Assembly (NCBI GenBank): GCA_009829735.1 | Contig: CM020618.1 | Span: 27,318,894-27,382,893 of the forward strand | Reading direction: 5' to 3' | Origin: Pyropia yezoensis | Lineage: Eukaryota; Rhodophyta; Bangiophyceae; Bangiales; Bangiaceae | Length of the DNA: 64,000 nt | Shown: in pieces, positions 1 to 12,173 of the stretch | How the letters are laid out: each line of letters opens with the position of its first letter | How positions within the stretch are numbered: position 1 is the first letter of the stretch | Notes under the pieces: model-generated | What the model saw: the letters and a program-made list of their open reading frames with translations, nothing else | Database searches by the model: none | What the model was told of the DNA's origin: nothing | Position numbers and translations under genes: made by a program

Positions 1-390
1 ATGCTGGTGAACAACCCGCAGGCGGCGGCTTCGTACGTTGTGGGCAAGCGCGAGTCTCTGCGCCAGTGCGTGCGCTACGCGTCCCCCGAGTCGGTCGAGG
101 AGAACTACATTGCGTCCAAGGTGCAGGACCAGATGCTGAAGGCGGCGGCGCCGTACGGCGTGTTCACCCGCTGCACGGACGGCACCGTGAAGGGCCAGGC
201 CGAGGAGATGCGCGTGGCGGCCCTCAACGCTGCCTTCCGCACGCAGCAGGTGTCCACCAACACGCTGACGCAGACCAAGTACAACCAGGCGGCGTTTGGG
301 CGCACGCAGGCCAACGGCTGCAACTATGAGGAGTGCCTTTGCACCGAGTACCCGGCTGCCGCCGCTTCGTTCCAGTACTACCAGAACTAG
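1..390 (+). CDS. Phycoerythrin gamma-subunit-like protein, 3' exon (partial)
   Basis: The frame is open from base 1 to a TAG at 388-390 and gives 129 residues. The first ATG is simply the first base of the window, so the true start probably lies to the left. The protein is not low complexity. Its Cys residues sit in short contexts (RQCVRYASPE, VFTRCTDG, NGCNYEECLCTEYP) that resemble the bilin-attachment regions of nuclear-encoded red-algal R-phycoerythrin gamma chains, the linker-chromoproteins inside phycobilisome rods in the plastid. The assignment rests on remembered family character, not on a search. Alternatives are another plastid phycobilisome-associated linker or an unrelated Cys-containing protein. 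No transit peptide is visible because the N-terminus is missing. Confidence 0.5.
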   Translation: MLVNNPQAAASYVVGKRESLRQCVRYASPESVEENYIASKVQDQMLKAAAPYGVFTRCTDGTVKGQAEEMRVAALNAAFRTQQVSTNTLTQTKYNQAAFGRTQANGCNYEECLCTEYPAAAASFQYYQN

Positions 391-1348
391 AGTGGTTCTC
401 TGTCCGACGACGCTCTTTTGGGTGTGTGTGCGTGCGCTTGATGGGGTTGCATACGTCGCCACTACGCTTGAGTCAATTTTCTTTCCTTGCGATATCCCCG
501 AGATGGGCTTGGGGAGTATGTGAACGATTTGTTTTTCCTTCGAGAGAGAGGCGCGTGTGCTGATAGGATTGGTACGAGTTCCCCCTCCCTTTTGCATCCT
601 TTTGTGCGCTGTACACCACGCGAGTGTGTCGGGTATGTTCAGTGTATGGGGTCACCATTTCTTTGTCACGTTCGGACATCTGTTCCTCTGAGGCGCGCAG
701 GGAGCCAGCTTCCTCGTATGGGGGTGTGAACTGCTGAGTGTGGGAATGTGCGTTTGACGTCAGATGCACAATGACGTTGGGTGTTGCAGAGAGGGAGGGA
801 GGGAGGGTGCAGAGGCGCGGTTCAGTCGAAGAGCACAAGTGCATGTGCGTATCCTCTGCATGTTGTAAATGCCCGCGTCCACCAAGCACCAGTGACGCTC
901 CCCCGCCATTTGGATAAGGAGTCCTGCGTTGCCGAGACTGCACGCCGATCACACCACACGTTGGAGGCTGACACTACTACATTTGGGAAGCTCCTACTCC
1001 CACTCACCACACATGAAAGACAATCACCACGCAACAGAATCGGTCGAGGCACGACCGGGCCCAGAACGAAGACAAGAACGCAAAAAAAAAGGTCTAAACT
1101 CGACTAGCACACCACCCAGAAAAGCACCGACCCCAGCGGACCGTTGTATAAAAATCGGAACCACCACTTGCCCGCCGGCGGGAGCTATACCCCGCTCCAC
1201 GCAGAGCAAATTAATGCATAAACACACGACCAGAAAGGGACAAAAGCCCCCCGTCGCAGCCCCCATCGAATGACAAAAAGGGGAGGATGAGCAACTGCCA
1301 GCAGCCGCCGAGCAAGGAAGACTAGGCGGAAAGCAAGGAGGGGGACAC
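391..1348. other. Intergenic region
   Basis: About 0.96 kb between two genes that end toward each other. It contains a G-rich GGGA-type simple run near 793-810 and an A-run near 1081-1090. I see no conserved ORF. It presumably holds both 3' untranslated regions. Confidence 0.5.
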
Positions 1349-2168
1349 CTAGAACTTGTTCTTGTTCTTCTTCTTCTGCTTGTCCATGGTCCACGGCGTC
1401 GGGGAGCCCACCTTCGGGTACATGTCGTCGACCTTGGAAAAGATGCGCACGGCGGCCGCCATGGCATCCGACACCATGCTGCGGTCCTCACCAATGTTGG
1501 CCTTGGCCAGCGCGGCCATGACAACGTTGATCTCAGTCACCTCGCGCATCAGAGTCGTCTTGCGCTGGTCCAACCGGGAGAGGATGTCCTGTAATGATAG
1601 CGACGTTGAGACACAAAGAAGGAACAAAAGAATATCGATACAGCCCGGCAAGCTCCACAGCAATGATACACTCCGCATCTGTCAGTGGTTTGGCCCAGAC
1701 TGGGGACATCCGGGGAGCAGCGACAGCACGAGGAGAGCGCGCAACCACCAAGGTGCAATGCATGCACAGCCACCGATAGGTACGCCTGCCCCGCCTTGTC
1801 CACGCACTCGCACGACGACAACTCGAGGAGATACCCCCCATTCCAATGAGACCGCATACACAGACGCGGCTCGGGCCATCGCTGTCCTTCCCCCCCCCGC
1901 CGACTCCGCCCCCGCGGACTCCCCCCCCCCACGCCCCCATGCAGCATCGTACCTGCACAGCGTTGATCTCGCAACCCTCCTCAATGCAGCCCTTGGCCGC
2001 AGAGAGGTCCTCGGCGAGGCCATCCTCACCCAGGGCCATCGACATCCGCGCGGGGCGGACGCGGGGCGCGGCAACGAGCCGCGCGCCTGCGAAGGACGAC
2101 ACGCACGTGGCCGGCGCCGCCCGCACGGGCGACAGCGCGGCGGCCGAAGCACCCACAAATGCGTACAT
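1349..2168 (-). CDS. Small plastid-type protein, two exons
   Basis: Exon 1 runs from ATG at 2168 down to 1953 (72 codons). Exon 2 runs from 1588 to the stop at 1349 (79 codons plus stop). The 364-bp intron (1952-1589) starts GTACGA, ends ATTACAG and is phase 0. The product is 151 residues. The first ~42 residues are rich in Ala, Ser, Val and Arg without acidic residues, as in plastid transit peptides. The mature part has a short motif KGCIEEGCEINAVQDIL, then a probable coiled coil (about residues 72-110), a segment RIFSKVDDMYPKVGSPTPW and a Lys/Asn-rich tail. The GCxxxxVxxLL-plus-helix layout recalls small conserved chloroplast proteins sometimes grouped near CP12, but the CP12 Cys pairs are absent, so I assign no function. 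Confidence 0.72.
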
Positions 2169-2618
2169 GGTTGGGGGGGGGGGGGTTGGTCGGGGGGGTT
2201 GCGGGTGAGAGGCGGCGACGAAGAACGTCCCGGCGCGCGTCGAGGGCGAGGTGGGGGGCGGTGAGCAGACGCGGCGGCCGGTGGATGGATGGGACGGCGA
2301 TGCGGGCCGCGAAGGATCTTGCGAAGGCTGCTCTCGCCCACGTCGCGATCACATCTTGGGTAGACGTGAGGTCTCCAGCAGGGCAGCCAGCGGTTTCCAT
2401 TCGCTGTGAAGGCCCCACGGGCGGGGCTCCACGTCCAAGGGGTTTCGCGATCTCGGGGCGCTCTTCATGGGTGTGATGTGATGATCACCTCTGGTTGGTC
2501 CAGGATGAAGAATCTGTGAGGTTGTCTGTGGAATGGCTCCCCGGCCAAGTCGTGTAGACAGTGCACCTCCGTCCAAATACATTGTAACTGGTTGTCTTGG
2601 TCTTCCTTCTGTGGGGAG
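2169..2618. other. Intergenic region left of the transposon end
   Basis: This is the presumed promoter of the leftward gene starting at 2168 (a G run lies at 2171-2183), followed by about 300 bp with no coding signal up to the transposon end at 2619. Confidence 0.4.
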
Positions 2619-2658
2619 GCAGTCGGACCACGTCTGGGCTCGTGCTACACGAGCCCAG
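2619..2658 (+). repeat. Left inverted terminal sequence with 11-bp-arm palindrome
   Basis: GCAGTCGGACC (2619-2629) is followed by a near-perfect palindrome at 2634-2658: arm CTGGGCTCGTG, loop CTA, arm CACGAGCCCAG. The same flank plus palindrome occurs in reverse orientation at 55071-55111. The loop reads TAG there, which confirms the inverted orientation independently of the palindrome. Interpreted as the terminal or subterminal inverted repeat of the KDZ element. Confidence 0.6.
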
Positions 2659-3931
2659 CAATAGGCCGCGCTCCGGCCTCCATGGGGCGTCCCGGCCCCC
2701 AAATTAGGGGGCCCGATTCACCCGTTGGATTCGCACATGGGGGGCTACGATGTTCCTCGCCGGAAGCTCGGGCCGGGGGGGGGCCAGCTGTCCATCTGAG
2801 CATCGGGCCTTGGCTGCCACCGAAGATTCTGGAATGAGACCGCCAGGACCAATTATAGATTTACAGAGATACCCAGGCAGGTGAAATACCTCGTTTATTG
2901 TGGGACCCTGAGCACGTGGCCCATGCCTTGAAGGGGAGGTGGGCGGCCTCTCCCCATATTATATATCACACTGCTGGCGAGATGTTCTATCACGAGAGGA
3001 CGCACCCCCTGCCGTGCCCGAACCGCCACCACACAACGTCCCGATGGCGTCCACGTCGCTCACTCGCCGGCACGCCCATGCTGCGTCCTCCCGCCCTCCG
3101 CCTCTGTCGCCCAAGACTCGCCTTTCGCCGGGCGCCTTAGTTGCAGCTTTTGCCGTGGCTCTTTGTCCCCCCCCCGCCGCGGTGTTCCCGTTCTGTTGGA
3201 AGGTTTGGGGCGGGCGCGCCCCACTGTGTGCACGTGACACCGTTGTCGTTGACGGCCGCCGTCTCATCCGGCCCCGCCCCAGAGGTTATCGACGACGACG
3301 ACGTGCCGACGGAGATCCTCACTACCACGGGCGGGCCAGCCGCTTCGCCGCCACGACCGTCGACGCGGTCCGCATCTGGGACGTGGTCGCAGCCTGCGCG
3401 GTGGCTTTGCAGTGCCTCGGAGCGTTGACCGCCTGCGCGGGCGGCCTGCGCCGGCGCCGACAACGACGACGAGCTGTCGAGTATCGCTGCCATTGTCGGC
3501 GACGACGGCAGGCCAGGTGGCATCCCCGCTACCGCCGCGAACGTGGATCCGACCACCGTCGCCTCTTTCAAGGTCAACTGGCAGGAGTGCGTGCGGGAGC
3601 AGGAGCGGCCACCCCGAGTGCGATGAGGCGGTCAAGGGGTGGTCTCGGCAGCTGAAGTGCCGCTGCCACGGGCCCACCTGGAGGTAGCGCCGCGTCGTCG
3701 GGGTCGCTGGCCAGGAGTGCCTTCGCGGAGGGTTTGGCAGCAGCTGGCCGTCTCTCGCTGCTCTGCGGTCGCCGTACGTGCCGCTGTGACGTATCCGCTG
3801 CCTGCTGCGTCTACCTCTTGTCAGCAGTCGCAGCGACTGCCGCTGCAGCAGTGACCGGCGCTGGTGCTGTGTCCTGGGGCTTGCGCCGTTGCCACTGGTG
3901 GTCACCATGGCGAGCGGGGAGCGTCTACTCG
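2659..3931 (+). other. Transposon 5' region with decayed coding pieces
   Basis: There is no single open frame. Short stretches look coding but lie in different frames: an acidic piece PAPEVIDDDDVPTEIL near 3270-3320, DPTTVASFKVNWQECVREQ near 3545-3600, and AVKGWSRQLKCRCHG near 3625-3675. These could be N-terminal exons of the transposase or frameshifted remnants. The frame of the main transposase is open back to about 3734 but has no ATG before 3932. Confidence 0.35.
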
Positions 3932-6900
3932 ATGATGTCGACAAAGCACGGGTGCGCTTTTTTTGCCTCTCTCGGCGGTAAGGCTTTGGGTGTGTACCCT
4001 CCTAAGGAATTGCTTCAGGTTCTCATGAACCATCGGGCAGCCCCATCCACGGTCCAGAAAGTTACTGCAGGTGCGCGGCCCGGAGGCGCTGTCACCGCCA
4101 ACCAGGGGATGCGTAACCGGCGACGTCCCTCTCCTGGCGCTCAAGGCGATGGAGGCGAAGGTGCCGATGCCGACGATGAAGCCGTATGTGACGGTGGCGA
4201 CCTCACTCCAGCTCCACCCCTGTTGGACGGGGGACCAGCGAGGTCTAAGCACGCCGTGGTTGCTCCACCTCACCAGTTTGTGGTTGCCGCACTCTCCAGC
4301 CGGATGCAAGACGCTGTCCTCCAAGGGCTAGGTGTATTGAACGAGGAGATTCACGGGCATGGAGACCTTGGTGTACTGCGGCCGGTCGCATCTGGGAGGG
4401 CGCTGTTTTGCGCCGACGCGAAGAAGTCGTTGGCGGTATGGGCAGCTGCTACCAGTCAAGGTGTTTCGTTTTATTGCTCGTGCGGCACGGACAAGAAGGA
4501 CGAGAACGTGAGCGCCCTCGTTCGGACGGGCCTCTCATCCTCTTGCCGCCATGCTTCGGCTCTTTCGGTTGCTTTGCGCGGTGCTGCTGATCATCTTAGG
4601 TGCGCGTCTGTACGAGCTCTGCTCCATGCTCATCCATCTCTCGACAACGCGAAGGCGTCGCCGACCAACGTCGAAGCTGTTTTGGTCTCGGACAAGAGCG
4701 ACGGCTCGCGCGTGCATGCCGTGGCGTTCGACGGGATCTGGGCAGTCGTTCACACTGCACCGTTGCGGGCGCGCCGTGGACGACCGGTGTGCACGCACCT
4801 TCCTTGCCGTACGCGGAGCACCACGTGCGTCCACTCGTGTGCCGTCAAGGCGCCGCAGGCAGGGTACGGTGCATTTGGAGACGGCTCTGATGTGGAGCAG
4901 GCAAGTGAGGAGGAGGAGGACATGGACAGCGACGTCAGTCTGGCCGACGGCACGACAGAGCATCCGGCGCGACCTCCCGACGCTCCCCCGCGGCGACGGC
5001 CTGCCGCTCCGAGTGCGCGCAAGAAGGGTCTTCCAAGAGAATTCATTGACACCGACCATCCCAGGCGGGCTCGCAACATGCTTCCTTGTGAGTCTGAGAC
5101 GGCTGCCTGTCGCCGATGGGACAAGCTTGCTCGCTGTGAGGTGGTCGCAGACGGTGGTGAGCTGGACCTGTTTGAGGGGCTTTGCACCAGTTGCGGGCAG
5201 GCAGCCGTTATTCAAGGGAAGGCAGTGACCGCGGAGCTTCACACCCTCAGTGGCTTGTTGAACGTGCGGACGTTCAAGACGAAGTGCACCGCGGCTTTGT
5301 GCGGAAAGGATGTACGCTTTGACGGGTCCTGTGTGGGCCTGTTTTGCTACTCGGAGCAGACTGTCTACACCCGGACGTTCCTTGACGTCATCCTTTTCAC
5401 GATCATCTCCACCAAGAGCAGTATTTCCGCGGCGTCCGCGGTGTCTGCCTTCCAGTTGCACTGCACCGGGTCTGTGTACTTGTATGATACGGCCCAGTCG
5501 CGGCAGGAGCTTTCGAAGGCCACGGACCAGTACTCCCGCACCCTCTTCATCCCAAGCCAGCTGTACAAGTATGAGGTGTGCTACTCGTCAAGCGGCAAGC
5601 CGTATCTCGCCCTTGTTGTTGACGGCCAAATTATTGGCATCTTTAGGGAGGCGTCCTTTCCCTTTGAGCGGGTCAGCGCCAATGTGCCGACCATCCCGAT
5701 ATCGATTGACAATGCCTGTGCGGTGCCGTCGGCCAAGGTACGCAAGTGTGTGCGGCAGCGGCTGAAAGCGGCGATTGGGGAGCAGGTCACGTTTTCCAGC
5801 GCGGACCAGGTGGCGATGGCGAAGTTTGTCTCGGTCGGCGGCGTGGCTCCACCCTTCGGCGATCACGCTAGCGCCGGTCACCGCGCCGAGACCGCGGAGT
5901 GGGCCGCTTGCTGCTTCTTCAGCTCTTTCTTCAAGCTGACGGCAGTGGCCAGACAGGCTGATGCCTGTAGTGAGGCAGCACCGGCCACTCCACCGCCCGC
6001 TGGTGAGGTGTCTATGCCTGGCGACGTTGTCAAGGGGATTGAAGAGCAGGCATCTAAGGGCACCAGTCACGTCAGGTACTGTGTTACCATCCCGTACGCC
6101 ATCGGTGTCAAGGAGCTGCTGCCCGTTGTGAAGCGAGAGCGGTGGTCCATAATTTACGCCTTCTTTCGCACGTTCGTGGCCGAGCCGGTCATCGGTGCGT
6201 TCTCGGGCTGTGCGGTGGATGACATCAAGAAGCTCGCCGTGGCGCTCGTGTCGGGAAAGAAGAAGGCGGAGTGGATGAAGCTGAGCCCGTGCGTCCACAA
6301 GTTGCACGTGGTCTGGCCGGCGCTGGACATGCTGGCGGACGACATGGACTCGGACTTAGAGCTGTGCCGCGCGTTTGGCGAGCTGCTCATGTTTGCGCTG
6401 CACACCGACCAGCACATGGAGGACCTGTGGAGGTCCAACATGAACGCCGACTCACTCCGCTTTGAGGCGAAGTGGACGCATACTGACGCGGCCAAGTTCC
6501 GAAATTGGCGGCAGCAGCAACCCGCACCGGCGACGCTGCCATCAGGCTTGATGGCGTTGCCTGGAGCGCGAGGCCGTGCGGCAGTGCAGGCCGAAGAGGT
6601 CCGGTCTGGGATTGTCTTCCCAACTTTGGAGCAGGTGCGTCCGCACGGCAGTGACGCCGTTGCTGCGGCAGCCCGGCAGGTAAGGAAGGAGAAAGCGGAG
6701 GCGGACGCCACGGCGGGTGTGAAGGCGAGCTCCAAAGTGGGCGTCAAGGTGGGGTCCAAGCGCAAGCGAGCAGACATGCTCGACGGAGGCTTGGGAGATG
6801 ATGACTGCAGGCATGCCTTCCTGACGCACCTTACGTTCACCCCCGGTGTCGTGTCGTACGTTTGCTCATGCGGCATCCTCATTGGGTTTGAGGTTCTTGA

Positions 6901-7384
6901 GACGGCTGAGAGCCCTGCCGGTATTGTTTCCACTCTGGCTTCCCGCTTCCCAAGGCTCCCAACGACAGTGTAATTTGACACCGCTTGCCAGTCCTCTCGA
7001 AGCGCGACGAGGCGGTTGCCCTGGCTGGTCCGTCTATCGCAGACGTCTTGGGCTTTGGACCGGTTCCACGCTCCACCCCACAAGTGTTCACCCATCTTTG
7101 ACGCTAACAACTATCCGAAGCGATCGGGTTTGCACAAGACCTCGGCAGCGGAGAACCGACACTCACTGAACAAACCCCTGAAGAGCCACCTCACCTACCT
7201 TGCGCAAGATCGATTTGTCGTGCAGATGCGGCTCATTGGAGCCATTAACAACTTGCTCATCCACTACCGTCGCTACCTCGGCGTCAAGGACGTGCGCCAC
7301 TACCCACTGCCCGGGTTTTTTCACACTCGCATTGTGTCCCGTTGTGAGAGAGTGGGCTGTGACTGTCTGAGTGCTTCCCCGTAG
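3932..7384 (+). pseudogene. KDZ/HMGXB3-type DDE transposase, one premature stop
   Basis: This would catalyse cut-and-paste transposition of the surrounding element. From the first in-frame ATG (3932) the frame runs to a TAA at 6971-6973, then continues in the same frame to a TAG at 7382-7384. Domains in order: a SWIM-like zinc motif (YCSCG ... SCRHASAL, ~4466-4560); a Cys cluster (CTSCG ... CTAALCG, ~5180-5310); an RNase-H-like core with first Asp in ALVVDGQIIGIF (codon 5621); a motif VCSCGILIGFEVL (~6857-6895); second Asp just after the stop (FDTACQ, codon 6977); DRFHAPPHKC...FD; catalytic Glu in TSAAENRHSLNK (codon 7151). The order, and the xxFDTAC, DRxHxxxHxxC and AExN motifs, match KDZ/HMGXB3 transposases. 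A single base change would explain the stop. The N-terminus is uncertain. Confidence 0.78.
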
Positions 7385-10300
7385 CTATATAGATTTACAC
7401 AGTTATCTCTTGTACACGTTACGCTCGCGTCCAGCCTCACCACTGCCGAAGTGCTACATCCGCCAGGAGCGGACCATACCCGCCAGCGCGGCACCGGCCT
7501 TAGGTGCCCGCATGGGGCCGAAACGATGCGACTAGTACCCTCCATCAATGCACAATGGACGACGGCGATGACTTTCACTTTGGTGTGGGGCAAGCGCAGA
7601 GGCGTATCGCGGTAAGTCACGTCACCAAGAGCCACCTGGCGACTTGGCGCCAGTCATTCAGATACCCACACCAAGAGTGCATCCCCTCTGGCAACTGCCG
7701 CCGCCTGTCACGAAAAAGCCCCTCCACAACAGTGCACAACCGTCGGCCGCGGCCGCCTTCCTGGCTGCGTGCTACGTGAAGACAATTGCAACTGACGGTA
7801 GCTCGCAGCCCACCCGCAGCAGCAGCCGACGTCGTTGGCGTTTACGGCCAGCCAGCCATCCTTGCCAGCGGCATGGGCGGGGGCTGGTATCGGCGCGGAT
7901 GGCGCGCCAAGTAGGAGCCAGTGAGATAGACCTGGCAGGCAGCGCCTCGCCGCCCCGGTGGAGCCTCACTGACCGTTGGCCGCAGGGGCTGCGGCGGCGG
8001 CGGCGGAAGTGGCGATGCAGGTGTCGGGAGCAGCAGCTGCGGTGGCCAAGCAGTAGCCACGACGCTCGCGGCGGTCCTTCACGTGTACCACACCCCGCTC
8101 AGCGCACCGACGCCAAGAACACCAGCGGACGACTCGCGCCATCGGGGGGACCCACGCACGCGATAGGGCGGGACCGACGGCAGCGCCACCCCGACAGCAC
8201 AGAACGGCAGTCCGCACAGCCGAGGTTGCCACCACGCGCCGTGTCGCATGCCCCGACGGCGGCAGCAGCTTGTGCAGCCAAGTGCTCGACGAGCTCACGT
8301 TCTCCGGTACGTCGACACGGCGGTCCGCGGCGGTGCCGGCGAGCTTGTCGGCGCCACACCCCGCTGGGGTGTGTAGGTAGCCGTCGGTGCCGCTCCATGC
8401 GGCCGCCGTCGACGTGGTCGCCGACCCCACCGCGTACCGGTTGAACCCCGCCACCCGCAGCCGCATCCACCACGCGTCGTCGGCGGGCACCGCAGGCGGC
8501 GGCGGCACCAGCAGCGACACAAACGGCGCGCAGTACCCCGCAGCCGGGTCATTGGGAAAAACCTTCTCCGTGCCGCCCGTGCCGCCGCTTCGCTAGGCCA
8601 TCGGAGCACGCCGGCCGACAACGGGTGGCGGCGGCCAGCGCCGGCCGCGCCCGCCAATAGCTTGAAACCTACCGGGCTCAAGGCGGTCGCGCTCATGCCG
8701 CACACCGCCGCGGCTGCCGCCACCTTACACACAGGGAAGGAGCAGCCCTGACCATGTTGCGCTGCGCGAACCTGGCGCCGTGCTGCAGGAGTCCAGCCGC
8801 GGCGAAGATACCTGTCGGTCGGTACCGCCAGCCATGGACAGGATGGATGCCACGGCCACATGGAACAGGCAGCGTGGGGCGCAGCGGCAGCCGCAAAGAA
8901 CGAGTACTTCCTTTCGTTCCTTGAACAGGCTTTGCAAGAAGAACACGACTATTTTGGACAACGTGCCCATTGGTGGGTCCTGCCGAGAAAAGTACAGCCC
9001 GTGCATGAGACAAGTCGGATGTCGTTCCTCAGACTACACAGGCATTGATGCCCACATGTCGTCGTCAATCCTAGAGCTGGACGATGGTCAGCGCGCCTGA
9101 TGACTACTCGAGAGTACAGAGGTAGCGACAGGCTCCATGCCGTGGTCATGATGTGCAGGAGGCTCGAAGTGAGCAGCACTGAGCCAGGTTCTCCGCAGTC
9201 AAACTGCCCAATGATACGACCTCGGGGTACGCGTAACAGCACCACCCAGCGTAACAGGTGCGTTGTGTTAGGTACGACATGGCAGGATGGGACGGCACTG
9301 GAAGCTGCCCGCCACAGGCCATTGCAAGGTCAGCACAGGCACACTCAGCAGCCTTATACCGTTGGGTCCACCCAGAGTGGACATATAGCCTCGATACGGG
9401 TACACGCAACTCCAAGTAAAGTACCAAGTTGAAAGACATCTCTTGGAAGAGACGAATGCAGCATGTGGTACAGCTTGATATGCACGAAAGGGCTGCTCTT
9501 TGCTGCTCGGTTCTATTGGACCAAGCATTATCGACCTGTTAGCTCCGCTACCGTCTGAGGAGCACTTCTCTGTACACTCCTGGCGGTCACGACTCCCTCT
9601 GGAAACTACTGCATCTTCTCGGCTCAGACTCAGTGTACTCCAGCAGCTGTGCCGCCCACAGCTGTTATTTTGCGCACTCTGTCGGGCTCATCTCCTTCCG
9701 CACCGAGGCGCGCTGGCACCGTTTCCCCGTTGTGCCTATCCCGTCCCAATGATCTGCTCGGCAGAGACTACGTTCCAGGGCGGTACTGACGAGGCCGAGT
9801 ATCGCCAGAGCTATGGGGCTGCCGCAGGCCATGGGCGCGGCCGCGGCAGTCTCCTGCCGTCGCAGGTGGCCCAGCGGTTGCCAGCCACACCTGTGCCAAG
9901 GTGTGTCCATACTGTGAATACTTCCCTGTATCATTAAGCCAGGTCGAGTGCTCATGCAACGATGCAGCACTCCCAGGTTCTTGTGATACAGGGAAACATT
10001 CACACATACCGCAGACGACGGCAGCTCTTGGTGGCATGTACCGTTCGCGGGCACCGGGAGCCGCCGTGACCACAGGCTGCTGAGGTCCAGAGCGCTTCCG
10101 TCTGGCGCTTGAAAGGGCCCAGATGGCGTCTTTGAGCGCATGTCGGCCACTTCAAGTGTTTATAATTGCTACGGTGTGCTCGTAGTGGACCGTGACGTGT
10201 ATGCCTTACGAGACTATAACTTGAAACTGTTCAAATTGTAGGCTCACGACTGCTCGAATCTTTTCAGGGACTGTTGTGCCACGTCCGTGTGCCCGTTCGG

Positions 10301-12173
10301 ACGGCATCGCTTCACGCGCCCTTTTGTAGTTCTCAACGGCTATGTCTCGTTGGAGCTCCCAGCGCGTGCCGTGTGGCACGGAACATAGCACCCGAACGGC
10401 TTGCTGTCTCTCCCGTGTGAGCTTCCCAGCTTCCACGCGGCCCTAATGCCTCGTTTTCCACTCCTCGCGCTTGCGATCACGGGAGAGACTACCCTCCCGG
10501 TCGTTGGCACGAGGCCGTCGTACGTCGGCATCCGTCTCCACAGGTGAGCTCGGCACGCCACCCCCCCTCCCCTGGACCCCGTCCGCGCTCTCGACCTTAG
10601 TTGTGATGGTGGAGCCGTTCGGTACAGCCCTCGCTTTGACCGCGCCCGCGTCCCCCACCTGGGTGGCTGCGCTGGCGCCGCACGCTGTTGTCGGCGCTGT
10701 CGTCGTTGCGACTACTCCCGCGGTGTACCGGCTTGCGAGGCGCGCCCCCCGCCTCCCCTGCAACCCCGCCGGCGCCGCAGAGCTGCATGGTGGTGACGGC
10801 ACCGCACGCTCTGGTCGGCGCTGCCCTCCATGCGAGCGCACTCGCGCCTCCGACCTTGGTGTTTGTGGCGACGTGGGTCGGTTCCGCCGCGCTGCGGCCG
10901 CGGCCAGGGCCGCATCCTGGCAGGCAGTGGTGGCGCCACCCCCTCCGGTCGGCGCTGTCGTCGCTGCGACTCCCCCGCGGTGAGACGGTTGACGAGGCGG
11001 CCCCCCCCCCTCCCGGGCGATCCCGCCCGCGTCATCAAGCTGGATGGTGGTGACGGCGCCGCCAGCTCTCGTCGGCGCCACCGTCGGGCTCCATCGCACC
11101 CGCGCCTCCGATGTCGGCGGTTGAGGCGGCGCTGCTTGGCTGGGACAGCCGCCGTCCTTGCCGCTGGTGGCAACATCCGAGGCGGCCGGACCACCTCTGA
11201 CGGGAGCGGCGTCGGCGGCTGCCACTGCGCCCGCGCCCTGACGCCGGTGGTTGAGGCGACGCTGCTTGGCCCGGTCTACTCCGCCGTCGTTTCCGCTGGT
11301 GGCAACGCTGAGGCGGCGTCGTTGCCTTTGACGGGCGTGGTGTTGCCGGCGCTGGTCTGCGATGGGAGCTAATGGCGGCCACGACCTGTATGGGCCAGTC
11401 AGGGCGGCTTTCATGGCACTGCCGCTGTTGTGACGGACGTGCGCTGCGGTTTTAAGGGTAGGCCGTGGATTGTGGGCGGAGCACCGACGCTTGTACGGCT
11501 GTGTTTGAGACGCGGCGGAGGGCTCTTGGCGCCATCGACCGGCGCGGACCGCGGTGGCAGCGTCAGATGCGTCTGTGGGGCCGCGCCGGTCGCTCTCTGA
11601 CGGCCAGAGTTGGTGGCCGCAGCAGCTTGGTCAGCCCTGGAGCTCTGTCATCGGGTTTTGCTGACGCCTGCTGCGGCTGTGACGTTGGCCTTCATTGTGC
11701 TGCGCGGGTGGAGCGCTGGCGGCTTCTCGTGTGTCGCTTGTGCATGTGGTGCTGCTCTCTGGTGTTGCCTGTGGCGACGATGGGCTTCATTTGTTTTTTC
11801 TTCTTACTCAAGTTATGCGTGCTTGAGACGGGGCATCGTTGTGCTGCGGTGTAGAGTGGGTGACTGCGTCGACGGGCGTTGGTATTCCGTGTCATGGTGG
11901 GCGCTGCGGCGCTGGGGCGTCGACGGGTGCTGTAGGGTGAGATGCGAGAGTGATTCGGCCGTGTACGGCTGGTGGTGGTCACGGTCCGCGCCGGTGGTTG
12001 AAGCTGTGGTGCTTATGGTTTAGGCGCTGTGGTGTAGCGTTCGATGCTGTTTAGTAAGTGATGCCGCGTGTTCAGTCAAGGGGTTTTTCTGATGCTTGTC
12101 GCACGTAGAGTGTTTGACGTGGCTTGCATTGTATGGGTGAGCTAAAGTGGTGCCTTCTGGTATCTATATTTAT
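7385..12173. other. Transposon interior without a supportable gene
   Basis: About 4.8 kb between the two convergent transposon genes. Items seen: a possible tiny exon MDDGDDFHFGVGQAQRRIA at 7558-7614 that ends at a GTAAGT donor; a coding-like leftward stretch near 8100-8500 (for example AGFNRYAVGSATTSTAAAW) broken in every frame; a leftward 76-codon ORF at 10206-10436 with a non-ATG start; and diverged tandem GC repeats (10595-11110). The long GC-rich ORFs here shift frame with the repeats and are not convincing. Part of this may be remnants of captured host exons. Confidence 0.35.
10595..11110. repeat. Diverged ~258-bp tandem duplication
   Basis: Two successive units share GTCGGCGCTGTCGTCG, TGCGACT and ATGGTGGTGACGGC in the same order. 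The first anchor occurs near 10690 and again near 10948. Identity is imperfect, with many small indels, so the duplication is old. A smaller repeat (GTTGAGGC...CTGCTTGGC, near 11115 and 11257, ~142 bp apart) follows it. Confidence 0.5.

Noticed and set aside
1349..2168. The two-exon gene as a true CP12
   Set aside because: The characteristic CP12 Cys pairs and AWD-type motif are absent; only a GCExxxVQ-like stretch is reminiscent.
2634..2658. Hairpin as a Helitron 3' end
   Set aside because: It occurs in inverted orientation at both ends, with no CTRR terminus next to it and no Rep/helicase gene in the window.
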